The notes below the pieces were generated by a model, which worked only from the letters and a program-made list of their open reading frames with translations, had not been told where the DNA came from and ran no database searches. A DNA stretch of 64,000 nt from Thermus parvatiensis (GTDB taxonomy: Bacteria > Deinococcota > Deinococci > Deinococcales > Thermaceae), in the NCBI RefSeq assembly GCF_001535545.1, contig NZ_CP014141.1, positions 1,364,001 to 1,428,000 on the forward strand. The letters run 5' to 3'. The stretch's first letter is position 1, and every line of letters starts with the position of its first letter. This document shows, one piece after another, positions 35,233 to 43,842 of the stretch. Position numbers and translations under genes: made by a program.

Positions 35233-36861
35233 ATGGAGGGGGAAAGGATGAACGCGTTCCCGAGCACCATGATGGACGAGGAGCTGAACCTTTGGGACTT
35301 CCTGGAGCGGGCGGCGGAGCTTTTCGGGAGGAAGGAGGTGGTCTCCCGCCTCCACACCGGGGAAATCCACCGCACCACCTACGCCGAGGTCTACCAAAGG
35401 GCCAGGAGGCTCATGGGGGGCCTCAAGGCCCTAGGGGTGGGGGTGGGAGACCGGGTGGCTACCTTGGCCTTCAACCACTTCCGCCACCTCGAGGCCTACT
35501 TCGCCGTCCCCGGAATGGGGGCGGTCCTCCACACGGCCAACCCAAGGCTTTCCCCCAAGGAGATCGCCTACATCCTAAACCACGCCGAGGACAAGGTCCT
35601 TCTCTTTGACCCCAACCTCCTGCCCTTTGTGGAGGCCATCCGGCCCGAACTGAAAACGGTGCAGCACTTCGTGGTTATGGACGAGCAGGCCCCGGAGGGC
35701 TACCTGGCCTACGAGGAGGTCCTGGGGGAGGAACAGGACCCCGTGCGGGTGCCCGAGCGGGCGGCCTGCGGCATGGCCTACACCACGGGGACCACGGGCC
35801 TTCCCAAGGGGGTGGTCTACAGCCACCGGGCCCTGGTCCTCCAGAGCCTGGCGGGCAGCCTCACGGACGGCACCGCCCTCTCGGAGGCGGACGTGGTCCT
35901 CCCGGTGGTCCCCATGTTCCACGTCAACGCCTGGTGCCTGCCCTACGCCGCCACTATGGTGGGGGCCAAGCAGGTCCTGCCGGGGCCCAGGCTGGACCCC
36001 GCCTCCCTGGTGGAGCTCTTTGACGGGGAGGGGGTTACCTTCACCGCCGGGGTGCCCACGGTCTGGCTCGCCCTGGCAGACTACCTGGAAAGCACGGGCC
36101 ACCGCCTCAGGACCCTAAAGCGCCTGGTGGTGGGGGGAAGCGCCGCGCCCAGGAGCCTTATCGCCCGCTTTGAGGCCATGGGGGTGGAGGTGCGCCAGGG
36201 CTACGGCCTCACCGAGACCTCCCCCGTGGTGGTGGTGAACTTCATCAAAAGCCACCTGGAGAAAGATCTTACCCCCGAGGCCCGCATCGCCTTCAAGGCC
36301 AAAACCGGCCTCCCCATCCCCCTGGTGCGCCTAAGGGTGGCGGACGAGGCGGGCCGCCCCGTGCCCAAGGACGGGAAGACCCTGGGAGAGGTACAGCTCA
36401 AGGGGCCTTGGATCACCAAGGGCTACTACCAAAACGAGGAAGCAAGCCGAAGTGCCCTCACCCCGGACGGCTTCTTCCGCACCGGGGACATCGCCGTCTG
36501 GGACGAGGAGGGGTATGTTGAGATCAAGGACCGGCTCAAGGACCTCATCAAGTCGGGCGGAGAGTGGATCTCCAGCGTGGACCTGGAAAACGCCCTCATG
36601 GGCCACCCCAAGGTGAAGGAGGCGGCGGTGGTGGCCATCCCCCACCCCAAGTGGCAGGAGAGGCCCTTGGCGGTGGTGGTGCCCAGGGGCGAGAAGCCCA
36701 CCCCGGAGGAGCTGAACGAGCACCTCCTAAAGGCCGGCTTCGCCAAGTGGCAGCTTCCCGACGCCTACGTCTTCGTGGAGGAGATCCCGAGGACATCCGC
36801 GGGCAAGTTCCTCAAGCGGGCCTTAAGGGAGCAGTACAAGAACTACTACGGAGGCGCCTGA
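35233..36861 (+). CDS. Long-chain fatty acyl-CoA synthetase
   Basis: Activates fatty acids to acyl-CoA through acyl-AMP. It has 542 residues, intact. Motifs are the P-loop YTTGTTGLPKG, GYGLTETSP, the linker-hinge DRLKDLIKSGGEW and the C-terminal lysine in TSAGKFLKRAL. It closely matches the structurally characterised T. thermophilus HB8 enzyme, differing in a block around residues 335-350, so this is not HB8 itself. ATG 35233 matches the HB8 start, but ATG 35248 is better placed behind the GGAGG at 35235. TATACT (35214-35219) upstream may add a promoter. Confidence 0.95.
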   Translation: MEGERMNAFPSTMMDEELNLWDFLERAAELFGRKEVVSRLHTGEIHRTTYAEVYQRARRLMGGLKALGVGVGDRVATLAFNHFRHLEAYFAVPGMGAVLHTANPRLSPKEIAYILNHAEDKVLLFDPNLLPFVEAIRPELKTVQHFVVMDEQAPEGYLAYEEVLGEEQDPVRVPERAACGMAYTTGTTGLPKGVVYSHRALVLQSLAGSLTDGTALSEADVVLPVVPMFHVNAWCLPYAATMVGAKQVLPGPRLDPASLVELFDGEGVTFTAGVPTVWLALADYLESTGHRLRTLKRLVVGGSAAPRSLIARFEAMGVEVRQGYGLTETSPVVVVNFIKSHLEKDLTPEARIAFKAKTGLPIPLVRLRVADEAGRPVPKDGKTLGEVQLKGPWITKGYYQNEEASRSALTPDGFFRTGDIAVWDEEGYVEIKDRLKDLIKSGGEWISSVDLENALMGHPKVKEAAVVAIPHPKWQERPLAVVVPRGEKPTPEELNEHLLKAGFAKWQLPDAYVFVEEIPRTSAGKFLKRALREQYKNYYGGA

Positions 36862-37622
36862 TGTTCCTGGAAAAGTTCCGCTTGGACGGGAAGGCCGCCC
36901 TGGTGACGGGAGGGTCGCGGGGGCTTGGCCTCGAGGCCGCCCTGGCCCTCAAGGAGGCGGGGGCTAAGGTGGCGGTGATGGCCCGGCGGGCGAGCTTTTT
37001 TGAGGAGGCCCGGGCCCAGTTGGGCGAAGATGCCCTCTACTTAGAAGGGGACGTGCGGGACGAGGCCCGCCTCGAGGCCATCGCCCAGGAGGTGGAGGAG
37101 AAGCTTGGCCCCCTCACCATCCTGGTGAACGCCGCCGGAATCACCTGGGGGGCGCCTTCCCTGGAGATGCCCGTGGAGAAGGTGCGGGAGGTTTTGGAAG
37201 TGAACCTGGTGGGGGCCTTTCTGGCGAGCCGGGTGGCGGCCCGGCGCATGAAGGAAAGGGGCTACGGCAAGATCGTCCACATCGCCTCCGTGGCCGGGCT
37301 CAAAGGGGAGTACCCTGAGGTCCTGGACGCCGTGGGCTACTCCGCCTCCAAAGGAGGCCTCATCGCCCTGACCCGGGACCTGGCGGTGAAGTGGGGAAGG
37401 TGGGGGATAAGGGTGAACGCCCTCGCCCCCGGGTTTTTCCCCACCCGGATGACAGAGAAGGTCCTTCCCCGGACGGAAGCCCTCCTCAAGGCCACCCTTC
37501 CCTTGGGCCGGGCGGGCAGGCCCGGGGAGCTGGGGGGAGCGGTCTTGTTCCTGGCGAGCCCCGCTTCGGACTACATCACCGGGGCCATCCTCCCTATAGA
37601 CGGCGGGGCCACGGCCCTCTAG
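36861..37622 (+). CDS. Short-chain dehydrogenase/reductase
   Basis: NAD(P)-dependent SDR of 253 residues. The cofactor motif is TGGSRGLG, then NAAG; the catalytic Ser, Tyr and Lys appear in HIASVAG and YSASKGG; the C-terminus is ITGAILPIDGG. In this operon it probably acts as a 3-hydroxyacyl-CoA or 3-ketoacyl reductase/dehydrogenase. ATG 36861 shares bases with the stop of the synthetase (TGATG), so the longer upstream in-frame reading is a shadow. Confidence 0.88.
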   Translation: MFLEKFRLDGKAALVTGGSRGLGLEAALALKEAGAKVAVMARRASFFEEARAQLGEDALYLEGDVRDEARLEAIAQEVEEKLGPLTILVNAAGITWGAPSLEMPVEKVREVLEVNLVGAFLASRVAARRMKERGYGKIVHIASVAGLKGEYPEVLDAVGYSASKGGLIALTRDLAVKWGRWGIRVNALAPGFFPTRMTEKVLPRTEALLKATLPLGRAGRPGELGGAVLFLASPASDYITGAILPIDGGATAL

Positions 37623-37624
37623 CC

Positions 37625-38472
37625 ATGTCCTTCCGAACCCTGCTCGCCGTCCAGGCCGAGGCCAGGCCGGAGCACTACCGCACGGCGGAGGCCTTTAAGA
37701 AGCGGGTCTTCGCCCTCCTCGAGCCCCTAAGCGGCACCCCCGCTCCTAGGCTCGCCGCCTTCCCCGAGCTCTTCGGCCTCCCCCTCCTCCTCCACCTGGA
37801 AGGCGGGTTTGCCCCCAAGGCCCTCCTCTTGGACCCCCTCCTCCCCTGGCGGCGGGCCCGGCAGGCCTACGGCGTCTTCCTCGAGGTCATGGCCGAGGCC
37901 GCAAAGGCCTTCGGCGCCTACCTCCTCACAGGCTCCCTCCTCTCCCCTCCCTACGAGGAGGAGCTCGCCCGAGGCCGGTTCAGCCGCACTTCCTTCTTCC
38001 AGAACCTCGCCCTCTTCTTTAACCCCAAGGGCCGCCTCCTCGCCCAGGTGCCCAAAATGGAGCTCACCCCCAAGGAAAGGTGGCTCCGGCGGGGCCATTT
38101 CGGCCCCCACCTGGTGGAGACCGAGGCGGGGAGGGTGGGGATCCTCATCTGTCTGGACGGCTTTTACGAGCGGCACCTCGCCCGCCTGGACGCCCTGGGG
38201 GCGGAGGTCCTCCTCCAGCCCTCTGCTAACCCCGCCCCCTGGGAAAGGCCTTGGCCCCCGACCCCGCCCGCAAGGAGGGGGAGGTGTGGGTGGCCTCGGC
38301 CCAAGCGCGCCTCCTCGGCCGGGAGCACCTCCGCCTCCTCCTCAACCCCATGCTGAACGGGGAGGTGGCGGGCCTAGGCTTCCAAGGGCGAAGCGGGATC
38401 TACGCCCCCGGGGAGGCCCTCCGCCTGGCCCAGGCCCCCACCGGGGACGAGGCCCTACTCCTCCGCCTCTAG
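37625..38472 (+). CDS. Carbon-nitrogen hydrolase (nitrilase superfamily), frameshift in sequence
   Basis: Amidase/nitrilase-fold protein of about 282 residues. The catalytic triad is visible as Glu in AFPELFGLP, Lys in VPKMELTPKE and Cys in GILICLDGFYE. The frame breaks after ANPAPWERPW (C-run 38255-38259 or the preceding GG); one added base continues through DPARKEGEVWVASAQARLLG to TAG 38470-38472. It probably hydrolyses an amide or carbamoyl bond in a small molecule; the substrate is unknown. It starts three bases after the SDR stop and so belongs to the same transcript. Confidence 0.83.
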
Positions 38473-39381
38473 GCGCTCGGGGTAGAGGCGCACGGGCACG
38501 GCCCGGACCAGGGCCTCCTTTAGCCTCTCCCAGGCCCGGTCCGCCACCTCCTTCTCCAGAAGCGGGGCCACCTCCTCCAAGGGGTAGCGGCCCGGCGGGA
38601 CCACCCGCTCCAGGAGGATCAGGTGGTAGCCGAACTCCGTCCGCACGGGGCCCGAAACCTCTCCCGACCGCAGGCGAACGAGAGCCTCCTCAAAGGCGGG
38701 GACGTAGGTGCCCTCGGGGGCGCACCCCAGGTCCCCGCCCTCCTCCTTGGAGCCCGGGTCCTGGGAGACCGCCCGGGCCACCTCGGCGAAGGCCTCCCCC
38801 CGGGCAAGTCGCAGGCGGGCCTCCTCCGCCTCCTCCCGGGTGGGGACGAGGAGGTGCCGGGCACAGTAGAGGGTGGGGTGGCGGTACTCCGGGGAGAGGA
38901 GCCAAAGGGCCTTGAGGGCCGCCTGGGAGACAGCGAGCCGGGAGCGGTACCGGGCCTCCAGGGCCTCGAGGGCCATGGCCTCGGCCACGAGCCTGCGGTA
39001 GGTCTCAAGCCCTGGGACGCCCGCCTGGCGGAGCGCCTCCTCCAGGGCCCCCTCCTCGGGGAAGGCCTCCTTTAGAGCTTGGACCCGGGCCTCCACGGCG
39101 GCGGGGTCCGGGTAGAGCCCCTCCTTCCGGGCCCGCTGGAGGAGGGCCTTTTCCTGGGCGAGGGCCTCGAGGAAAGCCGGCCGGTAGGCGGCGAGGAGGG
39201 CCCGGGCCTCCTCCGTGTCGGGTAGGCCAAGCTGGGCCAAGGCGCTCCGCACGAAGAGGCCGTAGCGGAGTTCAAACGCTTCCCGGGTGATCGCCTCGGG
39301 GCCCACCTGGGCCACCACCTCCCCCTGGGCCGAGGCCAGGGGGGCGAGGGCCAAAGCCAGGGCCAAAAGAAACGCGCGCAT
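38455..39381 (-). CDS. Exported parvulin-type peptidyl-prolyl isomerase (SurA/PpiC-like)
   Basis: A 308-residue envelope chaperone. A signal peptide (MRAFLLALALALAPLASA) precedes a helical SurA-N-like domain; the rotamase domain (about 190-285) has ARHLLVPTREEAEEAR, DPGSKEEGGDLG and RTEFGYHLILLE. It would fold secreted or outer-membrane proteins. ATG 39381 is chosen because it begins the signal peptide and lies five bases after a TAGCAT box. The 3' end overlaps the convergent hydrolase gene by 18 bases. Confidence 0.87.
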   Translation of the reverse strand: MRAFLLALALALAPLASAQGEVVAQVGPEAITREAFELRYGLFVRSALAQLGLPDTEEARALLAAYRPAFLEALAQEKALLQRARKEGLYPDPAAVEARVQALKEAFPEEGALEEALRQAGVPGLETYRRLVAEAMALEALEARYRSRLAVSQAALKALWLLSPEYRHPTLYCARHLLVPTREEAEEARLRLARGEAFAEVARAVSQDPGSKEEGGDLGCAPEGTYVPAFEEALVRLRSGEVSGPVRTEFGYHLILLERVVPPGRYPLEEVAPLLEKEVADRAWERLKEALVRAVPVRLYPERLEAEE

Positions 39382-39386
39382 GCCCC

Positions 39387-39396
39387 ATGCTAGCAT
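39387..39396. promoter_or_regulatory. Palindromic bidirectional -10 (parvulin gene / hemE)
   Basis: ATGCTAGCAT is a perfect 10-base palindrome that contains TAGCAT on both strands. On the minus strand it ends five bases before ATG 39381; on the plus strand seven bases before GTG 39404. One element may therefore serve two divergent leaderless promoters. Confidence 0.5.
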
Positions 39397-39403
39397 GGAC
39401 CTC

Positions 39404-40420
39404 GTGAACGACCTCATCCTCCGGGCCGCAAGGGGCGAGCCCACCCCCAGGCCCCCCGTGTGGTTCATGCGCCAGGCCGGGCGCTACCAGAAGGCCTACC
39501 GCAAGCTCCGCGAGCGCTACACCCTCCCCGAGATCGTGCGAAACCCCGAAGTCTGCGCCGAGGTGACCCTTCTCCCCGTTAGGGAGCTCGGGGTGGACGC
39601 GGCCATCCTCTTCGCCGACATCACCACCCCCCTCTACGGCATGGGGGTGGACCTCTCCCTGGTGGAGAACAAGGGGCCGGTGATCCACAACCCCGTCCGG
39701 GACGAAAGGGGCGTGGAGGCTTTGAGGCCCCTCGTGCCCGAGGAGGCCGTCCCCTTCGTCCTGGAGACGATCCGGATCCTCAAGCGGGAGCTTCCCGTTC
39801 CCCTCATCGGCTTCGCCGGGGCCCCCTTTACCCTGGCGAGCTACCTGGTGGAGGGGGGGCCAAGCCGCCGCTTCCTCCGGGTTAAGGCCCTGATGTACGG
39901 GGAGGAGGCCCTGTGGCACCGCCTTATGGAGAAGCTCACCGAGGCCATGGCCCGCTACCTCCGGGCCCAGGCCGAGGCGGGGGCCGACCTCCTTCAGGTC
40001 TTTGACTCCTGGGTGGGGGCCCTAAGCCCAGCGGACTACCGCCGCTACGTCAAGCCCCATATGGAAAGGCTCTTCCAAAAGCTCAGGCCCGCGGGGGTCC
40101 CCGTGATCCACTTCGGCGTGGGCACCCTGGGGCTCCTCCAGGACATGAAGGAGGCAGGCGGGGACGTCCTGGGCCTGGACCACCACACCCCCCTCCCCTG
40201 GGCCCGCGCCCTCCTCGGGGCCACCCCCGTCCAGGGGAACCTGGACCCCGCCGTCCTCCTCGCCCCCAAAGGGGTCATCCGCCGCGAGGTGCAGAGGATC
40301 CTGGAGGAGAACGGGGGTAAAAGCGGACACATCTTCAACCTGGGGCACGGGATCGTACCCGAGACCCCCGAGGAGAACGTGCGCTACGTGGTAGAACTCA
40401 TCCAGGAGGTAGCGGCATGA
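39404..40420 (+). CDS. hemE: Uroporphyrinogen decarboxylase
   Basis: Converts uroporphyrinogen III to coproporphyrinogen III. It has 338 residues. The substrate motif PPVWFMRQAGRYQ and the second signature GFAGAPFTLASYL are present, with GHGIVPETP near the end. GTG 39404 is preferred: the TAGCAT box overlaps the alternative ATG 39395, and the family starts MNDLILRAARGE. The stop overlaps the hemH ATG (ATGA). Confidence 0.95.
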   Translation: MNDLILRAARGEPTPRPPVWFMRQAGRYQKAYRKLRERYTLPEIVRNPEVCAEVTLLPVRELGVDAAILFADITTPLYGMGVDLSLVENKGPVIHNPVRDERGVEALRPLVPEEAVPFVLETIRILKRELPVPLIGFAGAPFTLASYLVEGGPSRRFLRVKALMYGEEALWHRLMEKLTEAMARYLRAQAEAGADLLQVFDSWVGALSPADYRRYVKPHMERLFQKLRPAGVPVIHFGVGTLGLLQDMKEAGGDVLGLDHHTPLPWARALLGATPVQGNLDPAVLLAPKGVIRREVQRILEENGGKSGHIFNLGHGIVPETPEENVRYVVELIQEVAA

Positions 40421-41370
40421 ACGTCCTTCTCATGGCCTACGGCACCCCTTATGCCCCCGAGGAGGTGGAGCCCTACTACACGGACATCCGCCGGGGACGC
40501 CGCCCCTCGGAGGAGCTCCTCAAGGAGCTCGCCGAGCGGTACGAGGCCATCGGCAAAAGCCCCCTGAACGAGATCACCCTGGCCCAGGCGGTCCGCCTCC
40601 AGGCCCTCCTCAACCTGGAGGCCCCTCCCTACCCCAAGCGCCTCCTGGGCCCCTTCCCTCCCCGCGCCCCCCACGGCCCCGCCCGGGTCTACGTGGGGAC
40701 GAAGCACTGGCACCCCTCCATCGGGGAGGCGGTGGCCGCCATGCACGAGGACGGGGTGCGGCGGGCCGTGGCCATCGTGGCCGCCCCCCACTACTCCCTG
40801 AGGAGCGTGGCCGAGTACCGGGAGAAGGTGGACTCGGCCCTAAAAGCCCTCCCCGAGCCCATAGACTTCGTATGGGTGGAAAGCTACGAGGCCCACCCCG
40901 GCCTCATCGCCGCCTACGCCCGGAGGCTCGAGGAGGTGATCTGGCGCCTGAAGAACCCGGGGAAGGCAGCCTATGTCTTTACCGCCCACTCCATCCCCGT
41001 GGCCGCTGTGGAGAAGGGGGACCCCTACCCCAGGCAGGTGGAGAAGACGGCGGAGCTCATCGCCAAGAGGCTCGCCCTTCCCCGCTTCTACGTGGCCTAC
41101 CAGTCGGCAGGGCGCACCCCCGAGCCCTGGCTTGGCCCCGACATAAACGAGCTTCTGCGCACACTGAAGGAGGAGGGGTATGAGGAGGTTGCCGTCCAAG
41201 CGGTGGGCTTCCCCGCCGACCACCTGGAGGTCTTCTACGACCTGGACCTCGAGGCCCAGGCCACGGCGAGGGAGCTCGGCCTGAGGCTCCTCAGGGCCCG
41301 GAGCCTGAACGCGGACCTGGACTACATCCAGGTCCTCAAAGACCTGGTGGAGGCGGCGTGGCCGAGGTAG
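40417..41370 (+). CDS. hemH: Ferrochelatase (protoporphyrin or coproporphyrin)
   Basis: Inserts ferrous iron into a porphyrin. It has 317 residues, short as in coproporphyrin ferrochelatases of Gram-positive type. The metal-binding His lies in FTAHSIPV, and QSAGRTPEPWLGPD is the family signature; GFPADHLEVFYDLD carries the conserved acidic patch. The gene order hemE-hemH-hemY, with no gene for coproporphyrinogen dehydrogenation between, suggests the coproporphyrin-dependent route (iron inserted before decarboxylation). Confidence 0.92.
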   Translation: MNVLLMAYGTPYAPEEVEPYYTDIRRGRRPSEELLKELAERYEAIGKSPLNEITLAQAVRLQALLNLEAPPYPKRLLGPFPPRAPHGPARVYVGTKHWHPSIGEAVAAMHEDGVRRAVAIVAAPHYSLRSVAEYREKVDSALKALPEPIDFVWVESYEAHPGLIAAYARRLEEVIWRLKNPGKAAYVFTAHSIPVAAVEKGDPYPRQVEKTAELIAKRLALPRFYVAYQSAGRTPEPWLGPDINELLRTLKEEGYEEVAVQAVGFPADHLEVFYDLDLEAQATARELGLRLLRARSLNADLDYIQVLKDLVEAAWPR

Positions 41371-42730
41371 GGGTGGCCGTGGTGGGCGGGGGATGGGCGG
41401 GGCTTTCCGCCGCCCTTGTCCTGAAGGAGGCGGGGGCGGACTTCCTCCTCCTGGAGGCCAGCCTCCGCCTCGGGGGGAAGGTGCGCACCGCCCGGCAGGA
41501 GGGCTTCCTGGTGGAGGGGGGCCCGACGCCAGCGTCCGCTACAAGAAGGAGGTGCTGGAGCTCGCCCAGGCCTTCGGCCTCGAGCCCATCGGCACCCTTC
41601 CGGAAAAGCCCGCGGCCTACATCCTCTACCGGGGGAAGCGCCACCCCCTGCCCGAAGGCCTCCTCCAGGTGGTGCCCGGGGACCTCAAGGCCCTGGCCCG
41701 CACCCCCCTCCTCTCCCTCCCGGGGAAGCTCCGGGCCCTCTACGACCTCTTCCTCCCCCGGGGGGCGAAGGAGGACGAGACCCTGAGGGAGTTCGTGGAG
41801 AGGCGCCTGGGGCCCGAGGTCTACCGGGCCCTGGTGGCCCCCCTGGCCGGGGGGGTGTACGGGGGGGAGCCCGACGACCTCTCCATGCGGGCCGCCTTTC
41901 CCCAGCTCTGGGAGCTGGAGGGAAGGCACCGGAGCCTTCTCCTCGGGGCCATGCGGGTCCGGAAGGGGCGGGGAAGCCGGGAGGGGGGCAGCCTCTTCTT
42001 CTCCTTCGCCGAGGGCCTCCAGGCCCTCACCCGGCGGATGGCCGAGGCCCTGGGGGAGCGGGTCCTGCGGGGTACCCCCGTCCTCGGCCTGGAGCCAGCC
42101 CGCGGAAGGTGGCGCCTCCACACCCCTAAAGGGGCCCTCCTCGCCGAGGCCGTGGTCCTCGCCATCCCCGCCCCCCAGGCGGCGGGCCTCCTCAGGCCCT
42201 TCCTCCCGGAGGCCACCGCTTTGCTCAAGGGGATCCCCCACACCCCGGCGGCCACGGTGAGCCTGGCCTTCCCCGGGGCGCTCCCCGTGGAGGGGCACGG
42301 GTTGCTTGTGGCCAAAGGGGAGGGGCTTCGGGCCCGGGGGTTCACCTGGACGCACCGGAAGTGGCCGGGGCGGGCCCCGGAGGGGTTCAGCCTGGTGCGG
42401 GCCTACTTTTCGGGGGAGGCCGCCCGGCTTTCCGAGGAGGCCCTCATCCGGCTCGCCCTGGAGGACCTAAGCCGCCTCCTCCCGGACCTTCCCCGGGTCC
42501 ACCGGGCCTGGGCCTTCCGCTTCCCCGAGGGGATGCCCGCCTACCGGGTGGGCCACCTGGACCGGGTGGAGCGGCTGGAGATGGCCCTGGTCAAGGCGCC
42601 CGGCCTCTTCCTCGCGGGGAACTACCTCCAGGGGGTGGGCCTGCCCGAGGTGGTGCGCTCGGGGAGGCGGGCGGCGCAAAGGGCCCTGGCCCACCTCTCC
42701 CTAGGCGAGGCCCATGGAGCTTCTCGGTGA
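41358..42730 (+). CDS. hemY: HemY-type porphyrinogen oxidase (frameshift in sequence)
   Basis: FAD-dependent oxidase of the HemY/CgoX family, which oxidises coproporphyrinogen or protoporphyrinogen. It starts at GTG 41358 within hemH. The N-terminal FAD motif VVGGGWAGLSAALVLKEAG, then GGKVRTARQEGFLVEGG; the frame breaks in the G-run 41516-41521 and continues PDASVRYKKEVLELA after one added G. The C-terminus LFLAGNYLQGVGLPEVVRSG closes the FAD site. Repaired length is about 457 residues. Confidence 0.88.
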
Positions 42731-43810
42731 GGAGGGAAGAAGGCTTCTCCGGCTCGGGCTCTTTCCCGGCCTCCTGGGCGGGGGGCTCGCGGTGGCCTTC
42801 CGCCTCCTCCTGGACCTCCCCTTGCCCTCCCCCTCGCGGGCGGGGCGGTGGGGCTTTTCAGCGCCTGGCTTTACCGCAGGCTCCCTGACCTCCGCGGGGG
42901 CGGGGTGGACCGGGTCCTCCTCGCCTACCACCTGGGCCAAGGCCGCCTCCCTCCCCGCCTCGGCCCCCTGAAGGCCCTCCTCACCGCCCTCACCCTGGGC
43001 CTCGGGGAAGCGGGGGGCAGGAAGGGCCCCTCCTCTACGCCGGGGGGGCCCTGGCCCAGGTCCTCCGCCCCCGCAACCCCGCCGAGGCCCGGGCCGTCCT
43101 CCTCGCCGGGGGGCGGCGGCCATCGCCGCCCTCTTCCACACCCCCTTGGGGGCAGCTTTCTTCGCCGCGGAGGTCCTCTACCAGGGCTCGGCCCTGGAGG
43201 GGCGCCTCCTCGGCTACCTGGCGGTGGCGGCCATCTCCGGCTACGGCCTGCAGAGCCTCTTCTTCGGCACCCGCCCCCTCCTCCCCGTGCAGGGCCTCGA
43301 GGCCCCGCCCCTGGGGTTCGCCCTGGCCCTTGCCCCCCTGGCCGCCCTCGGGGCCTGGGCCCTGGTGAGCGCTGCGGCCCGCACCCCCTTCGCCGCCGTG
43401 GTGCAGATGGTGGAGATCACGGGCTCCTACGCCCTCCTGGTCCCGGGCCTCCTCGTGGCCTTCGGGGCCTTCGCCCTCAACCGGGAGACCCTCTTCCCCC
43501 TCCAGCCTTCGGGCCCCGAGGCGAGCCCCGCCCACGCCGAGGACCTCCTCCGGGGCCTGGCCCAGCTCCCCCCGGGCCGGCCCCTCCTCCTCGGGGACCT
43601 GGGGGCGGTCCTCCTCGAGGTGCGGGAGGGGCACCCCTGGGCGGGGAAGCCCCTCAAGGACACCGCCCTGCCCCCGGGGTCCTGGTGGGCCTCGTCTTCC
43701 GCCAAGCCCGCCTCCTCGCCCCCCGGGGGCAGGACCGGCTGGAGCCCGGGGACCGGGTCCTCCTCCTCGGGCCTCAGGAGGAGGTGGCCCGCTTCGCCGC
43801 CCGGTCCTAA
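42714..43810 (+). CDS. CLC-type chloride channel/transporter with TrkA-C domain (four frameshifts)
   Basis: Membrane protein of about 366 residues after repair. Breaks lie in runs at 42829-42833, 43012-43017, 43108-43113 and 43671-43679; each takes one added G or C. The repaired text gives GLFSAWLYRRLPDL, then GQEGP (the CLC GxEGP ion-binding motif, with the gating Glu), then TPLGAAFFAAEVLY. A C-terminal RCK_C/TrkA-C-like domain ends GDRVLLLGPQEEVARF. CLC proteins are usually over 400 residues, so the N-terminal part is short. Four breaks make the exact sequence uncertain. Confidence 0.75.
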
Positions 43811-43842
43811 TCCGCGCGGGGGCTTCGCCGCACGGGGCGGCC

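Noticed and set aside
37809..38915. 368-codon Pro/Arg-rich frame across the nitrilase and parvulin genes
   Set aside because: It spans two convergent genes in a wrong frame with low-complexity composition.
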